This document shows positions 1 through 8,927 of a stretch of 64,000 bases of DNA, piece after piece. Where the stretch lies: NCBI RefSeq assembly GCF_019697375.1, contig NZ_JAHCDI010000004.1:5257324-5321323 (forward strand). Reading direction: 5' to 3'. Source of the stretch: Micromonospora tarapacensis (GTDB lineage: Bacteria > Actinomycetota > Actinomycetes > Mycobacteriales > Micromonosporaceae). The notes under the pieces were generated by a model that did no database searches, was not told where the DNA came from, and saw nothing but the letters and a program-made list of their open reading frames with translations. Within the stretch, counting starts at the first letter, position 1. Each line of letters starts with the position of its first letter. Made by a program: the position numbers and the translations under genes.

Positions 1-269
1 TCGGTGAGCAGCCCGGCGGCCTGCTCCCGCAGCCCGGAGAGCTGGCCGAGCATCAGCGACGCGCCGAGAATGTCGGCCAGCGCCTCCGCCTCGTCATCGG
101 TGAGCGGGATGTCCGCCGCGCAGGCGTCCGGGTCATCCGGGTCGTAGAGGACGAGGTCCCGCCGGCCGTTGCGATGGGAGACGACGCCGAGGCGGCGACC
201 CGACTCCGTCACCATGTCGTGGCGGACACCGATCCCCGGTAAGGCAGTCTGTTCGACACGTACTCGCAC
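1..269 (-). CDS. Cation:proton antiporter regulatory subunit (KhtT/TrkA-C type), 3' end cut by window
   Basis: The protein starts at a GTG at 269 and reads [20 protein letters not shown], then runs out of the window after 89 residues without a stop. The opening is typical of actinobacterial KhtT-like proteins: a short N-terminal domain with a conserved PGIG motif, then a basic stretch ([16 protein letters not shown]), normally followed by a TrkA-C ligand-binding domain. Such proteins gate a CPA2-type K+/H+ antiporter encoded next door, which would lie beyond base 1. It is divergent from clpB with about 165 bases between the two starts. The family assignment is from the visible N-terminal part only; the TrkA-C domain itself is outside the window. 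Confidence 0.75.
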   Translation of the reverse strand, partial: MRVRVEQTALPGIGVRHDMVTESGRRLGVVSHRNGRRDLVLYDPDDPDACAADIPLTDDEAEALADILGASLMLGQLSGLREQAAGLLT

Positions 270-369
270 GAGCTCAGGCTACCTCTCGCGTCGGAGGCCG
301 AATGACCATGCGTCGGGCCCGCAACCTGGAGGGCGACTGACAGCTGATGTGACCCAGGTCACGGTTAAG

Positions 370-390
370 GTTGAGTGGAATAGACTCAAG
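370..390. promoter_or_regulatory. HAIR operator (HspR binding site) upstream of clpB
   Basis: GTTGAGT, seven bases, then ACTCAAG. The HAIR consensus for HspR is CTTGAGT-N7-ACTCAAG; only the first base differs. It lies 46 bases upstream of the clpB ATG, as expected for HspR-repressed clpB in actinobacteria. HspR itself is not in the window. Confidence 0.85.
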
Positions 391-435
391 TCTGGTTGTG
401 TCTGTCTCAGTGGACACGCCGATCCAGGGGAGCCC

Positions 436-3027
436 ATGAACACCGAACGCCTCACCACCAAGAGCCGCGAGACCATCACCGGCGCGGTTGCGCTGGCGAA
501 CCAGCGCGGGCACGCCACCGTCGAACCGTGGCACCTGCTGCTGTCGCTGCTGGAGACCGAGGGCTCGACCGCTGCCGGTCTGTTGCGCGCCGTCGGGGCC
601 GACCCCGCCGAGCTGCGCCGGGCCGCGCGGCGGGCCGTCGACACGTTGCCCACCGTCCGCGGCTCCAGCATTGCCGAGCCGACACTGGCCCGCGAGTTCG
701 TCAACGCCATCGGCGCCGCCGAGCAGATCGCCCGGCCGCTGGGCGACGAGTACACCTCCACCGAGCACCTGCTCGCCGGGCTGGCCCGGGTCGGTGGTGC
801 CGTCGCCGGCACGCTGAAGGCCGCCGGTGCCACCGAGGAGAGCCTGGTCGCCGCCTTCCCTCAGGTGCGTGGTGGGGACCGTCGGGTGACCAGCGCCGAC
901 CCGGAGCAGACCTACCAGGCGCTGGCCAAGTACGGCGTCGACCTGACCGCGAGCGCGCGGGACGGCAAGATCGACCCGGTGATCGGCCGGGACTCCGAGA
1001 TCCGTCGGGTGATCCAGGTGCTGTCCCGGCGTACCAAGAACAACCCGGTGCTGATCGGCGAGCCCGGCGTCGGCAAGACCGCGATCGTCGAGGGCCTGGC
1101 CCAGCGGATCGTCGCCGGTGACGTGCCCGAGTCGCTGCGCGACAAGAAGCTGGTCTCGCTCGACCTCGGCGCGATGGTCGCCGGTGCGTCGTACCGGGGC
1201 CAGTTCGAGGAGCGGTTGAAGTCCGTGCTGGAGGAGATCAAGAACTCCGACGGCCAGGTCATCACCTTCCTCGACGAGCTGCACACCGTGGTCGGCGCCG
1301 GCAAGGGCGAGGGCTCGATGGACGCCGGCAACATGCTCAAGCCGATGCTGGCCCGTGGTGAGCTGCGTATGGTCGGCGCCACCACGCTGGACGAGTACCG
1401 CGAGCACATCGAGAAGGACCCGGCCCTGGAACGCCGCTTCCAGCCGGTGCTGGTCGGTGAGCCCACCGTGGAGGACACCATCGGCATCCTGCGCGGGCTC
1501 AAGGAGCGCTACGAGGTGCACCACGGCGTACGCATCACCGACGCCGCCCTGGTGGCCGCCGCCACCCTCTCCGACCGGTACATCACCGACCGGTTCCTGC
1601 CCGACAAGGCGATCGACCTGGTCGACGAGTCGGCGTCCCGACTCCGGATGGAGATCGACTCGCGTCCGGTGGAGGTGGACGAGATCGAGCGGGCGGTGCG
1701 CCGGCTGGAGATCGAGGAGATGGCACTGGCCAAGGAGCCGGATGCCGCATCGGCCGAGCGCCTGGAGCGGCTGCGCAAGGAGTTGGCCGACAAGCGCGAG
1801 CAGCTCACCGCCCTCTCCGAGCGTTGGCAGCTGGAGAAGAGCCACATCACCAAGCTCTCCACCGCCAAGGAGGAGTTGGAGCGGCTCGGCGGCGAGGCCG
1901 AGCGGGCCGAGCGCGATGGCGAGCTGGAACGCGCCGCCGAGCTGCGCTACGGCCGGATTCCCGCGCTCAAGGCCGAACTGGCCACCGCCGAGGAGGAACT
2001 GGCCGGGCTCCAGTCCGCCGGCGCGATGCTCAAGGAGGAGGTCGGTGCGGACGACATCGCCGCCGTGGTCGCCTCCTGGACCGGGATCCCCGCCGGCCGG
2101 CTGCTGGAGGGTGAGACCGCCAAGTTGCTGCGGATGGAGGAGTCGCTCCGCGAGCGCGTGGTCGGTCAGTCCGAGGCGGTCGGCGCGGTTTCCGACGCGG
2201 TACGCCGGGCCCGGGCCGGCGTCGCCGACCCGGACCGGCCGACCGGCAGCTTCCTCTTTCTCGGCCCGACCGGTGTCGGCAAGACCGAGCTGGCCAAGGC
2301 GCTCGCCGAGTTCCTCTTCGACGACGAGCGGGCCATGGTCCGCATCGACATGAGCGAGTACGGCGAGAAGCACTCGGTGGCCCGCCTGGTCGGCGCCCCA
2401 CCCGGCTACGTCGGCTACGAGGAGGGTGGTCAGCTCACCGAGGCGGTGCGCCGCCGGCCGTACTCGGTGATCCTGCTGGACGAGGTGGAGAAGGCCCATC
2501 CGGACGTCTTCGACATCCTGCTCCAGGTGCTCGACGACGGACGGCTCACCGACGGGCAGGGCCGCACGGTCGACTTCCGCAACGCGATCCTGGTCCTCAC
2601 CTCGAACCTCGGGTCGGCGGTGATCAGTGACCTGACGTTGGCGGAGGAGCAGCGCCGCGAGGGCGTTCTCGCGGTGGTCCGGTCGCACTTCAAGCCGGAG
2701 TTCCTCAACCGGCTCGACGACATCGTGGTCTTCGCCGCCCTCCGGGGCGGCGACCTGCGGGCCATCGTGGACATCCAGTTGGCCCGGTTGCGACGCCGGC
2801 TCGCCGATCGTCGCCTGTCGCTGGACACCACCGACGCCGCCCGTGGCTGGCTCGCCGAGCACGGGTACGACCCGATCTACGGTGCCCGCCCGCTGCGCCG
2901 CCTGGTCCAGTCCGCGATCGGTGACCAGCTCGCCAGGGCCCTGCTCGCCGGCCAGATCCGCGACGGCGACCGGGTGCGGGTCGACCTCGCCGACGGCAAG
3001 GACCGGTTGGTGGTGACGGCTGCCTGA
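436..3027 (+). CDS. clpB: ATP-dependent disaggregase ClpB (Hsp100)
   Basis: An 863-residue ClpB, the usual family length. It threads aggregated proteins through a hexameric ring and works with DnaK/DnaJ in the cytosol. In order it shows a Clp N-domain, a first AAA+ module with Walker A GEPGVGKT (about 208-215) and Walker [13 protein letters not shown], a coiled-coil middle domain (about 400-530, rich in Glu/Arg/Leu) that separates ClpB from ClpC/ClpA, and a second AAA+ module with GPTGVGKT (about 610-617) and [14 protein letters not shown] chose the ATG at 436 because of the AGGGGAG ribosome site just before it and the match of residue 1 to family starts; a longer in-frame opening exists to 169 but would cover the HAIR operator. 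Regulation by HspR is inferred from that site. Confidence 0.97.
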   Translation: MNTERLTTKSRETITGAVALANQRGHATVEPWHLLLSLLETEGSTAAGLLRAVGADPAELRRAARRAVDTLPTVRGSSIAEPTLAREFVNAIGAAEQIARPLGDEYTSTEHLLAGLARVGGAVAGTLKAAGATEESLVAAFPQVRGGDRRVTSADPEQTYQALAKYGVDLTASARDGKIDPVIGRDSEIRRVIQVLSRRTKNNPVLIGEPGVGKTAIVEGLAQRIVAGDVPESLRDKKLVSLDLGAMVAGASYRGQFEERLKSVLEEIKNSDGQVITFLDELHTVVGAGKGEGSMDAGNMLKPMLARGELRMVGATTLDEYREHIEKDPALERRFQPVLVGEPTVEDTIGILRGLKERYEVHHGVRITDAALVAAATLSDRYITDRFLPDKAIDLVDESASRLRMEIDSRPVEVDEIERAVRRLEIEEMALAKEPDAASAERLERLRKELADKREQLTALSERWQLEKSHITKLSTAKEELERLGGEAERAERDGELERAAELRYGRIPALKAELATAEEELAGLQSAGAMLKEEVGADDIAAVVASWTGIPAGRLLEGETAKLLRMEESLRERVVGQSEAVGAVSDAVRRARAGVADPDRPTGSFLFLGPTGVGKTELAKALAEFLFDDERAMVRIDMSEYGEKHSVARLVGAPPGYVGYEEGGQLTEAVRRRPYSVILLDEVEKAHPDVFDILLQVLDDGRLTDGQGRTVDFRNAILVLTSNLGSAVISDLTLAEEQRREGVLAVVRSHFKPEFLNRLDDIVVFAALRGGDLRAIVDIQLARLRRRLADRRLSLDTTDAARGWLAEHGYDPIYGARPLRRLVQSAIGDQLARALLAGQIRDGDRVRVDLADGKDRLVVTAA

Positions 3028-3095
3028 GCACCGACCGAGCTTCACCGGGCGGCTTCACCGGGCAGCAAGGAGCCGCCGGGGCGAGGATTGGAGGC

Positions 3096-3476
3096 ATGTT
3101 CGGGATGCGACGCAAGAAGGAATCAGAGCTGGCGTGGGTGGCCTCGGAACTGTCCCACGCCGGCAGGCTCGCGTTCGGCGGGGTCGGGATCGCCGGGTCG
3201 CTGCTCCCGGAGACCGAGGCGTACCAGCGGATCGAGGCCGCCGCGACCGATCACCCGCAGGAGGTGCGCGACCTGCTGGACCGCCTGCTCACGACCGGCG
3301 CCCCGGCGGGTCGCGTGTACGCCGCCACCCTGCTGGAGCGGCTCGACCCGGCGGCCGGCCGGGCGGCCTGGACGGCGCTGCGCGGCGATCCGGCGGAGCT
3401 GGACACCGCCACCGGCTGCGTCATGGGGAGCACGACGGTCGGCGAGTACGCCGCCGAGCGGCTCGCCGCAACGTGA
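3096..3476 (+). CDS. Conserved hypothetical protein, HEAT-like helical
   Basis: A 126-residue protein with an ATG at 3096 preceded by TTGGAGG. It looks all-helical: repeated Ala/Leu/Glu blocks (ATDHPQEVRDLLDRLLTTG, AATLLERLDPAAGRAAW) resemble a degenerate HEAT or armadillo repeat, and there is no signal peptide or membrane segment. Function is not recognised. It follows clpB by 68 bases on the same strand and could be read through from it, but it has its own ribosome site. Confidence 0.6.
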   Translation: MFGMRRKKESELAWVASELSHAGRLAFGGVGIAGSLLPETEAYQRIEAAATDHPQEVRDLLDRLLTTGAPAGRVYAATLLERLDPAAGRAAWTALRGDPAELDTATGCVMGSTTVGEYAAERLAAT

Positions 3477-3587
3477 TCCGTCCGCCCGGGCGGGTCCGAC
3501 CGACGGCTTCCGGTAGCCGGCTGGCAGGACGTGCTCCCTGCCGGATCATGGTCAGTGTCTCGCCGACCTGCCAGGGGAGGTGACCGG

Positions 3588-4199
3588 ATGGACGGGGCAT
3601 CGGCGTACCTGGTGGTGGCACTGGGGTGCCTGGTCGGGTTGGCCGTGGTGGTGGCCGTGCTGCGCCGACGGCGGCGCAACCGTGGGCGGGCGCCGGTGGG
3701 CCGGCAGCGGCGGCACGGTGGCGGGCCTCGACGTGATCCGCGCCGGATCGAGGTCGGCGACGTCGTCGAGGTCGGCGATGGCGCCTACCCGGTGCGGGGT
3801 TCGATCCGCTTGGTGGAGGGCGAATGGAGCTGGGCCCAGCACCTCTTCGACGACCCCGACCGGCTCGGCGGCCGGCACCGCCTCTCCGTGGCGGAGAGCC
3901 CCGGGTTCGAACTGGTGCTCTGGGAGCCGGCGCCCCGCGCCGCCACCGTCACTCCGGGCGTCCCGGTGGTGGAGTTCGACGGCCGCCGCTACAGCTGGCA
4001 CGAGTCCGGCCAGGCGCGCTACACCGCCTCCGGCGCCACCGGGCTCGCGCCGAGCGGCACCATGCGCTACCACGACTACCGGGCACCGGGCGGTGCGCGG
4101 CTCACCTTCGAGGCGTACGGCGAGACGGGCTGGGAGATGGCTCGGGGCGAGCGGCTGGCCGATGGTGAGGTGAACGTCCACCCGCAGGACGGGGCCTGA
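3588..4199 (+). CDS. DUF4178 domain protein with N-terminal membrane anchor
   Basis: A 203-residue protein from the ATG at 3588, which has a strong AGGGGAGG site eight bases upstream; the in-frame extension to 3531 lacks one. Residues about 5-25 form one membrane segment (AYLVVALGCLVGLAVVVAVL) followed by an Arg-rich stop-transfer stretch, so the rest should be cytoplasmic. The body (IEVGDVVEVGDGAYPVRGSI, later FDGRRYSWHESGQARY and YHDYRAPGGARLTFEAYG) has the beta-rich pattern of DUF4178. No enzymatic motif is visible. It stands alone between the previous hypothetical gene and the membrane protein at 4332. Confidence 0.7.
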   Translation: MDGASAYLVVALGCLVGLAVVVAVLRRRRRNRGRAPVGRQRRHGGGPRRDPRRIEVGDVVEVGDGAYPVRGSIRLVEGEWSWAQHLFDDPDRLGGRHRLSVAESPGFELVLWEPAPRAATVTPGVPVVEFDGRRYSWHESGQARYTASGATGLAPSGTMRYHDYRAPGGARLTFEAYGETGWEMARGERLADGEVNVHPQDGA

Positions 4200-4331
4200 C
4201 GCGCCGGCGGCGGGGCCGTCCGGTCGATCCCGGCCGGCCCCGGGACCGGTGACGCGCCGCCGCTTGGCGTCGTGTCGTGCCGGATTGGCCCGTTGCCGAT
4301 ACGGTGAGGCGCGTTCCAGGGAAGGAGAAAG

Positions 4332-5138
4332 ATGGTCGAACCTCAGAACACCCCGGCCCGGTCCCGGCCGGGCGTGGTGACGATATCCACCTACCTGCTG
4401 TTGCTGTTCGCGATCTGCCAGCTGATCAGCGTGATCATCTCGCTGGCCACCATCGGCACCGTCCGTGAGGTGATGGAGGACGCCTACCGGGACTCCACCG
4501 CGGAGGGGGCGCAGAACGTCGCCGACATCGTGGTCGTCGTCGGCGTCGGCACCGCAATCTTCCTGCTGGTGGTGGCATTCGCGCTGTTCGGCCTCGGGCT
4601 GCTGAACCTGCGCGGCAAGAACGGTGCCCGGATCGCCACCTGGATCGTCGGCGGCATCCTGTTCTGCTGCACCGGGTTCAGCCTGGTCGGCGGGTTGGCG
4701 GGCAGCTTCGGCGCGCCGGGCGAGACCAGTGGCGACATGCCCAGCGGCGAGGAGGTCCAGCGCCGGCTGGAGGAGGCGCTGCCCGGCTGGGCCACGCCGG
4801 TCAGCACCCTGCTCGGGGTGATCAGCCTGATCTCGCTGCTCGCGGCGTTGATCCTGCTGGCACTGCCGAAGGCCAACGCGTTCTTCCGCAAGCCGACGCA
4901 GCAGTGGGAGCCGCCGACGCCCGGCGGCACCTACCCGAGTCAGCCCGGCTACCCGGCGGCGCCGGGTTACCCTGCCGCCTCACCCGCCGAGCCCGGCTAC
5001 CCGAGCACCCCGCAGCAGCCGGCCGATCCCGGTTACCCGGCGACCGGCGACCAGCCCGGTGGGCCGAGCGGGCAGAACCCGGCGGCCGGCGGCCCTGAGC
5101 AGCCCGGTGAGCAGCCGCCCGGCGGGCGTCCTGGCTGA
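4332..5138 (+). CDS. Four-helix membrane protein with Pro/Gly-rich tail
   Basis: A 268-residue protein starting at the ATG at 4332 after GAAGGAGA. It has about four hydrophobic segments (near residues 17-40, 66-88, 97-118 and 154-176) and a C-terminal tail of roughly 75 residues made of degenerate PGYPAAPGYP-type repeats. This layout, with a low-complexity Pro/Gly/Tyr tail, is common among actinobacterial DUF4064-like or Yip1-like membrane proteins of unknown role. The next gene has the same layout and ends its last helix with the same LALPKANAFFR / LAMPGANAWFR signature, so the two are diverged tandem duplicates. Confidence 0.65.
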   Translation: MVEPQNTPARSRPGVVTISTYLLLLFAICQLISVIISLATIGTVREVMEDAYRDSTAEGAQNVADIVVVVGVGTAIFLLVVAFALFGLGLLNLRGKNGARIATWIVGGILFCCTGFSLVGGLAGSFGAPGETSGDMPSGEEVQRRLEEALPGWATPVSTLLGVISLISLLAALILLALPKANAFFRKPTQQWEPPTPGGTYPSQPGYPAAPGYPAASPAEPGYPSTPQQPADPGYPATGDQPGGPSGQNPAAGGPEQPGEQPPGGRPG

Positions 5139-5215
5139 CCGCCGGTGAGTTAGGCACGACTACGACGGTCCCTCCGAGTAGGTTGCTTCCCGAACGCCTA
5201 CCGGAGGGACTCGTC

Positions 5216-5893
5216 GTGTCGTACCCCGAACAGGCACCGGCCCGGCGGCCGGCGGTGGTCCTGCTGGCCGTGGCGGTGCTGGCGGTGTTGGCGCTCGGCG
5301 CGTTCGGGTACGCGGTGGCCGGCCTGAGCGCCGTGGGTGGCACCGTTGCCCGCTTCCGTGCGGCGGCCGCCACCTCGTCCTCGGCCGCGGACGTCGACGC
5401 GGTGGTCGCCCTGCTGCGGGCATCGGTCGTGCTGTCGGCGGTGCTGAGTGTGCTCGCCGGTCTCCTCCTCGCCGGCCTGGCGTTGGGCCTGGCCGCCCGT
5501 CGTCCGGCGGCCCGGGTGGCGACCTGGGTGGTCGCCGGGTTGGGGATGTGCTGTGGCTGTGGCGGGATCGCCGCCCTGGTCGTGCAGCGTGCGACACCCC
5601 TGGACCTCGGCGACGACCGGGCGACCGCCGAGTTGCTCGCGCTGGTCCCGGACGCCTACCCGTCCTGGTGGATTCCGCTCAGCGCAACCCTTTCGGTCGG
5701 CCAGGTGCTCGGTTACCTTGTGGTAGCCGTGCTGCTGGCCATGCCTGGAGCCAACGCCTGGTTCCGTCGCCGCCCGGCATCCCCGCCGTACCAGCCGCCC
5801 GCACCGCCAGCCGGATATCCACCGTCGGCGCCGCCGTATCAGCCATATCCACCGCCCGGGGCGCCGACGTCGCCCCCGCACCCGCCGAGGTGA
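5216..5893 (+). CDS. Four-helix membrane protein, paralogue of the preceding gene
   Basis: A 225-residue protein from a GTG at 5216; GGAGGGA lies six bases before it, so the ATG-like opening at 5183 is not used. Hydrophobic segments sit near residues 15-40, 64-90, 94-115 and 150-172, followed by a Pro/Tyr-rich tail (PPYQPPAPPAGYPP). The last helix ends in MPGANAWFRRR, matching MPKANAFFRK-type ending of the upstream gene, which supports tandem duplication. The stop is only two bases before the ATG of the SDR gene, so the two are probably co-translated. Function unknown. Confidence 0.65.
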   Translation: MSYPEQAPARRPAVVLLAVAVLAVLALGAFGYAVAGLSAVGGTVARFRAAAATSSSAADVDAVVALLRASVVLSAVLSVLAGLLLAGLALGLAARRPAARVATWVVAGLGMCCGCGGIAALVVQRATPLDLGDDRATAELLALVPDAYPSWWIPLSATLSVGQVLGYLVVAVLLAMPGANAWFRRRPASPPYQPPAPPAGYPPSAPPYQPYPPPGAPTSPPHPPR

Positions 5894-5895
5894 GG

Positions 5896-6711
5896 ATGCC
5901 CGTGCCGCCCGACCAGCCGACCAGCGAGCGATGGGCGTTGATCACGGGAGCGACCGCGGGGATCGGGGCGGCCTTCGCCACCCGGCTGGCCGCCGACGGG
6001 TGGCGCCTGGTGCTCGTGGCCCGCGACGTCGACCGGCTGGCCACCCACGCCGCCGAGTTGACCGGCCGGCACGGCGTCGAGACGGAGATCATCGCCGCGG
6101 ATCTGTCCACCGACGGCGGTTGCGCGGCGGTCGAGCGGCGGCTGACCGAGGGGCCGCCCGTCGAGTTGCTGGTCAACAACGCCGGCATCAGCCTGAACAC
6201 CCCGTTCCTGCGGTCGTCGCCGCAGGACGAGGCCCGGCTGCTGCGGCTCAACGTGCACGCGGTGCTGCGGCTGACCCTTGCCGCGCTGCGTACGATGACC
6301 GAACGTCGCAGTGGGGCAGTGATTAATGTCTCTTCGGTAGCCGGGTTCGGTGCGGTGATGCCCGGTTCGACGTACTCGGCCAGCAAGGCGTGGGTCACCA
6401 ACTTCAGCGAGTCCGTCGGCCAGTCCGCCCGCCCGTTCGGGGTGCGGGTGATGGCGCTCTGCCCCGGCTACACGCGCACCGAATTTCACCAGCGAGCCGG
6501 CATCGACATGTCGAAAACTCCCGAATGGATGTGGCTCAACGCGCCGGCCGTGGTCGACGAAGCCCTGCGTGACCTGGGAAAAGGCAAACTGGTCAGCGTG
6601 CCGTCGTGGAAGTACAAGCTGGCCGTGGCGGGCCTGCGGCACGCCCCGCGCCGGTTGCTCGAGGCGGTCTCCCGAGACACCCGAGGGCGCATCGGCCGCG
6701 ACCGCGACTGA
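5896..6711 (+). CDS. Short-chain dehydrogenase/reductase (SDR)
   Basis: A 271-residue classical SDR. Visible are the NAD(P)-binding motif TGATAGIG near residue 17, the structural NNAG motif (LVNNAGIS), the catalytic Ser in NVSSVAG and the catalytic YSASK. Length and the C-terminal DSLG-like region fit NADP-dependent oxidoreductases acting on fatty aldehydes, ketones or sugars; the substrate cannot be read from sequence. The ATG at 5896 follows the upstream membrane gene by two bases, indicating translational coupling. Confidence 0.88.
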   Translation: MPVPPDQPTSERWALITGATAGIGAAFATRLAADGWRLVLVARDVDRLATHAAELTGRHGVETEIIAADLSTDGGCAAVERRLTEGPPVELLVNNAGISLNTPFLRSSPQDEARLLRLNVHAVLRLTLAALRTMTERRSGAVINVSSVAGFGAVMPGSTYSASKAWVTNFSESVGQSARPFGVRVMALCPGYTRTEFHQRAGIDMSKTPEWMWLNAPAVVDEALRDLGKGKLVSVPSWKYKLAVAGLRHAPRRLLEAVSRDTRGRIGRDRD

Positions 6712-6879
6712 TCGGCGTACGGAAGGCGGTGGGCGCCCCGGCCGGCGCCACGTCACCCGATCCGGGCAGGACGATCAACGTAGCGTAACGAGACATTGCC
6801 ACTCATCGGTCCCCCGGAAGGGTTGACCCGGCTGGCCCGCACACCCGGCGGACAGACTTGCGCAGTACGCTCTATCGCC

Positions 6880-7410
6880 ATGGGGGACCACGACGACCTG
6901 CGTAAATTCATCTCCGACCTGGCTGTGGTCCATGGTCGGGTGGTGCTCTCCTCCGGGCGGGAGGCCGACTGGTACGTCGATCTGCGCCGCGTCACGCTCC
7001 ATCACCGGGCAGCACCGTTGGTCGGCCGGGTGATGCGGGAGCTGACCGCCGACTGGCCGTACGACGCGGCAGGGGGTCTGACGTTGGGCGCCGATCCGAT
7101 CGCATTGGCGATGCTGCACGCCCCCGGGCGTGCGTTGGACGCCTTCGTGGTTCGCAAGGCGGGCAAGGCGCACGGTCTGCAGCGCCGGATCGAGGGGCCT
7201 GACGTGGCGGGTCGTCGGGTGCTGGCGGTGGAGGACACCTCCACCACCGGCGGAAGCGTGTTGACCGCCGTCGAAGCGCTTCGCGGGGCCGGGGCCGAGG
7301 TCGTGGGGGTGGCGGTTATCGTTGATCGTGGCGCCGGCGACGCGGTGCGAGCCGCCGGAGTGCCGTATCGGGCGGCCTATACGTTGGCTGACCTCGGCCT
7401 TGTGGCGTAA
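6880..7410 (+). CDS. pyrE: Orotate phosphoribosyltransferase
   Basis: A 176-residue type I phosphoribosyltransferase. It joins orotate to PRPP to give OMP in pyrimidine synthesis. Visible are the flexible-loop Lys/His segment VVRKAGKAHG and the PRPP-binding motif VLAVEDTSTTGGS, in the right order for PyrE. The ATG at 6880 gives the family N-terminus (DDLRKFISDLAVVHGRVVLSSGREADWYVDLRR); the in-frame opening at 6796 adds 28 unlikely residues. It is a lone pyr gene here, separated by 168 bases from the SDR gene. An orphan PRTase with another base specificity is the alternative. Confidence 0.9.
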   Translation: MGDHDDLRKFISDLAVVHGRVVLSSGREADWYVDLRRVTLHHRAAPLVGRVMRELTADWPYDAAGGLTLGADPIALAMLHAPGRALDAFVVRKAGKAHGLQRRIEGPDVAGRRVLAVEDTSTTGGSVLTAVEALRGAGAEVVGVAVIVDRGAGDAVRAAGVPYRAAYTLADLGLVA

Positions 7411-7467
7411 AAGTCTGCCGATTCGTATCTGCTGATATGCAGGCGGATCGATGCTGCTGGTGGAAGG

Positions 7468-7845
7468 ATGGAATACGTGGGAACTGCGTTGGCCGAAATG
7501 ACTATGCCTCAGATCTCGCCGCTTGCCGGCGAGCCGATCGAACGCGCCGACGCCGAGCGGCTGGCGGGGGTCCTCAAGGCCCTTGCCGACCCCGCTCGGC
7601 TGCGGCTACTCAGCCTGATCCAGTCGGCGCCCGAGGGCGAGGCGTGTGTGTGTGACCTCACCGCACCGCTTGGCCTCTCCCAGCCGACCGTCAGCCACCA
7701 CTTGCGCATCCTCACCGAGGCCGGCTTGCTGGAGCGGGAGAAGCGCGGTGTGTGGGCCTACTACCGGTTGGTCCCGAGCGCGATCGCGACGATCGCCGAC
7801 CTGCTGACCCCTCCGCGCAAGCGGGCCACCAAAAAGGCTCGCTGA
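7468..7845 (+). CDS. ArsR/SmtB-family transcriptional repressor
   Basis: A 125-residue winged-helix regulator. The metal-site region of the recognition helix 3 reads EACVCDLTAPLGLSQPTVSHHLRIL: a CVCDL pair of cysteines as in CadC/ArsR-type sensors, followed by the helix-turn-helix. It would release DNA on binding a soft metal or metalloid. The start could be ATG 7468, GTG 7477 or ATG 7498; GGAAGG at 7461-7466 fits GTG 7477 best by spacing. No metal transporter or arsenate reductase gene is adjacent, so the regulated gene is not obvious. The C-terminus is a Lys/Arg tail. Confidence 0.85.
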   Translation: MEYVGTALAEMTMPQISPLAGEPIERADAERLAGVLKALADPARLRLLSLIQSAPEGEACVCDLTAPLGLSQPTVSHHLRILTEAGLLEREKRGVWAYYRLVPSAIATIADLLTPPRKRATKKAR

Positions 7846-7852
7846 ACCGGAA

Positions 7853-7890
7853 CCGCTTGGTGGCCGCCCAGCCGGGCAGCCACCAAGCGG
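7853..7890. terminator. Bidirectional stem-loop terminator between arsR-like and DUF368 genes
   Basis: Arms 7853-7864 (CCGCTTGGTGGC) and 7879-7890 are perfect reverse complements; the inner part GCCC-AGCC-GGGC extends the stem across one mismatch. It sits exactly between two convergent genes. Confidence 0.85.
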
Positions 7891-7895
7891 TGGCG

Positions 7896-8831
7896 TCAGC
7901 GGACGTGCGGCGTCTCGTACGTCTCCTCGGTGAGGTCCCGGGCGGCCCGGCGTAGCCGGCGACGCTCGGCGATGATCATTGCTGTCACCACGGCGATGCC
8001 GAGTAGGAACAGCGCGACGATGGACACGATGCCGTCACCGGGTGCGTGCAGGGCACGCTCCTCCGACTGCCACGGCCAGAGTGCGCGCAGGCTGCCCAGG
8101 ATGACGCCGGCCATCACCGCCAGGGTCATCCGGCGGTGTCGTTCGAGCAGCCACTGGAGCAGCTTGACGAAGAGCGCCAGGCCGAAGACCATGCCCGTCG
8201 CGAAGACCGCCAGGTAGCCGAAGTCACGGTCGTTGACGGCGCTGATGGTCGGTTCGTAGAGCCCGACGGTCAGCAGCAGGAACGACCCGGACACCCCGGG
8301 CAGCACCAGCGCGCAGACCGCGACCGCCGCCGCGACCAGCACCACCAGCGGATGCGGTTCGATGGTGGCCTGTGGCAGCCCGGTCAGCACGAACGCGGCC
8401 ACCGCAGCGGCCACCAGCGCGAACACCTCGGGCCCGCGCCATGGCTTGCCGACCATCGAGATCGGCACCAGCACCGAGGCGAGCACCAGCCCGAGGAACA
8501 GCCCCCGGGTCTGCTCCGGATGGTCGGCCAGCAGCGGCTCCAGCACCTTCGCCGCGACCAGCAGGCCGGGCAGCATGCCGATCAGCAGCGGGACCACCAC
8601 CTCCCAGTGCACCTGCCGCAGCTGATGTCCCGCCCGGGTCCAGCCGCGCCCGCGCGGGACGTCCGAAACCGCGTACCGCACGGTGTTGACCAAATGCCCG
8701 GCGGACGCGATGACCCGCTCGTACACGCCGGTGACCAGCGCGATGGTCCCACCGCTGACCCCTGGCACGGCCTCGGCCACGCCGATGGCCGCGCCGCGCA
8801 GGACATGGCCCACCCGTTCACCCAATGCCAT
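7896..8831 (-). CDS. DUF368 membrane protein (PopT-type undecaprenyl-phosphate translocase family)
   Basis: A 311-residue polytopic membrane protein. The duplicated glycine-rich motif is clear: AVPGVSGGTIALVTGVYE near residue 23 and VLPGVSGSFLLLTVGLYE near residue 170, the two inverted halves typical of DUF368. Members of this family and of DedA have been reported to return undecaprenyl phosphate to the cytoplasmic face of the membrane for wall synthesis; that role is taken from family knowledge. A DedA-family gene is also in this window (30611-31255). The gene stands downstream of pnkp on the same strand with a 96-base gap and ends at a shared terminator. Confidence 0.88.
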   Translation of the reverse strand: MALGERVGHVLRGAAIGVAEAVPGVSGGTIALVTGVYERVIASAGHLVNTVRYAVSDVPRGRGWTRAGHQLRQVHWEVVVPLLIGMLPGLLVAAKVLEPLLADHPEQTRGLFLGLVLASVLVPISMVGKPWRGPEVFALVAAAVAAFVLTGLPQATIEPHPLVVLVAAAVAVCALVLPGVSGSFLLLTVGLYEPTISAVNDRDFGYLAVFATGMVFGLALFVKLLQWLLERHRRMTLAVMAGVILGSLRALWPWQSEERALHAPGDGIVSIVALFLLGIAVVTAMIIAERRRLRRAARDLTEETYETPHVR

Positions 8832-8927
8832 GAAGATTCCGTTCCGTGAATCGCTCGACCAGTCGCCCGTGTGGCGTTCGCCACGGTCAATCAGGCTACC
8901 GGTGCGCCCGCCGCCGGCCCGGCCAGG

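Noticed and set aside
274..3045. 923-residue open frame antisense to clpB
   Set aside because: High-GC shadow; Gly/Val/Arg-rich, no start context, no motif.
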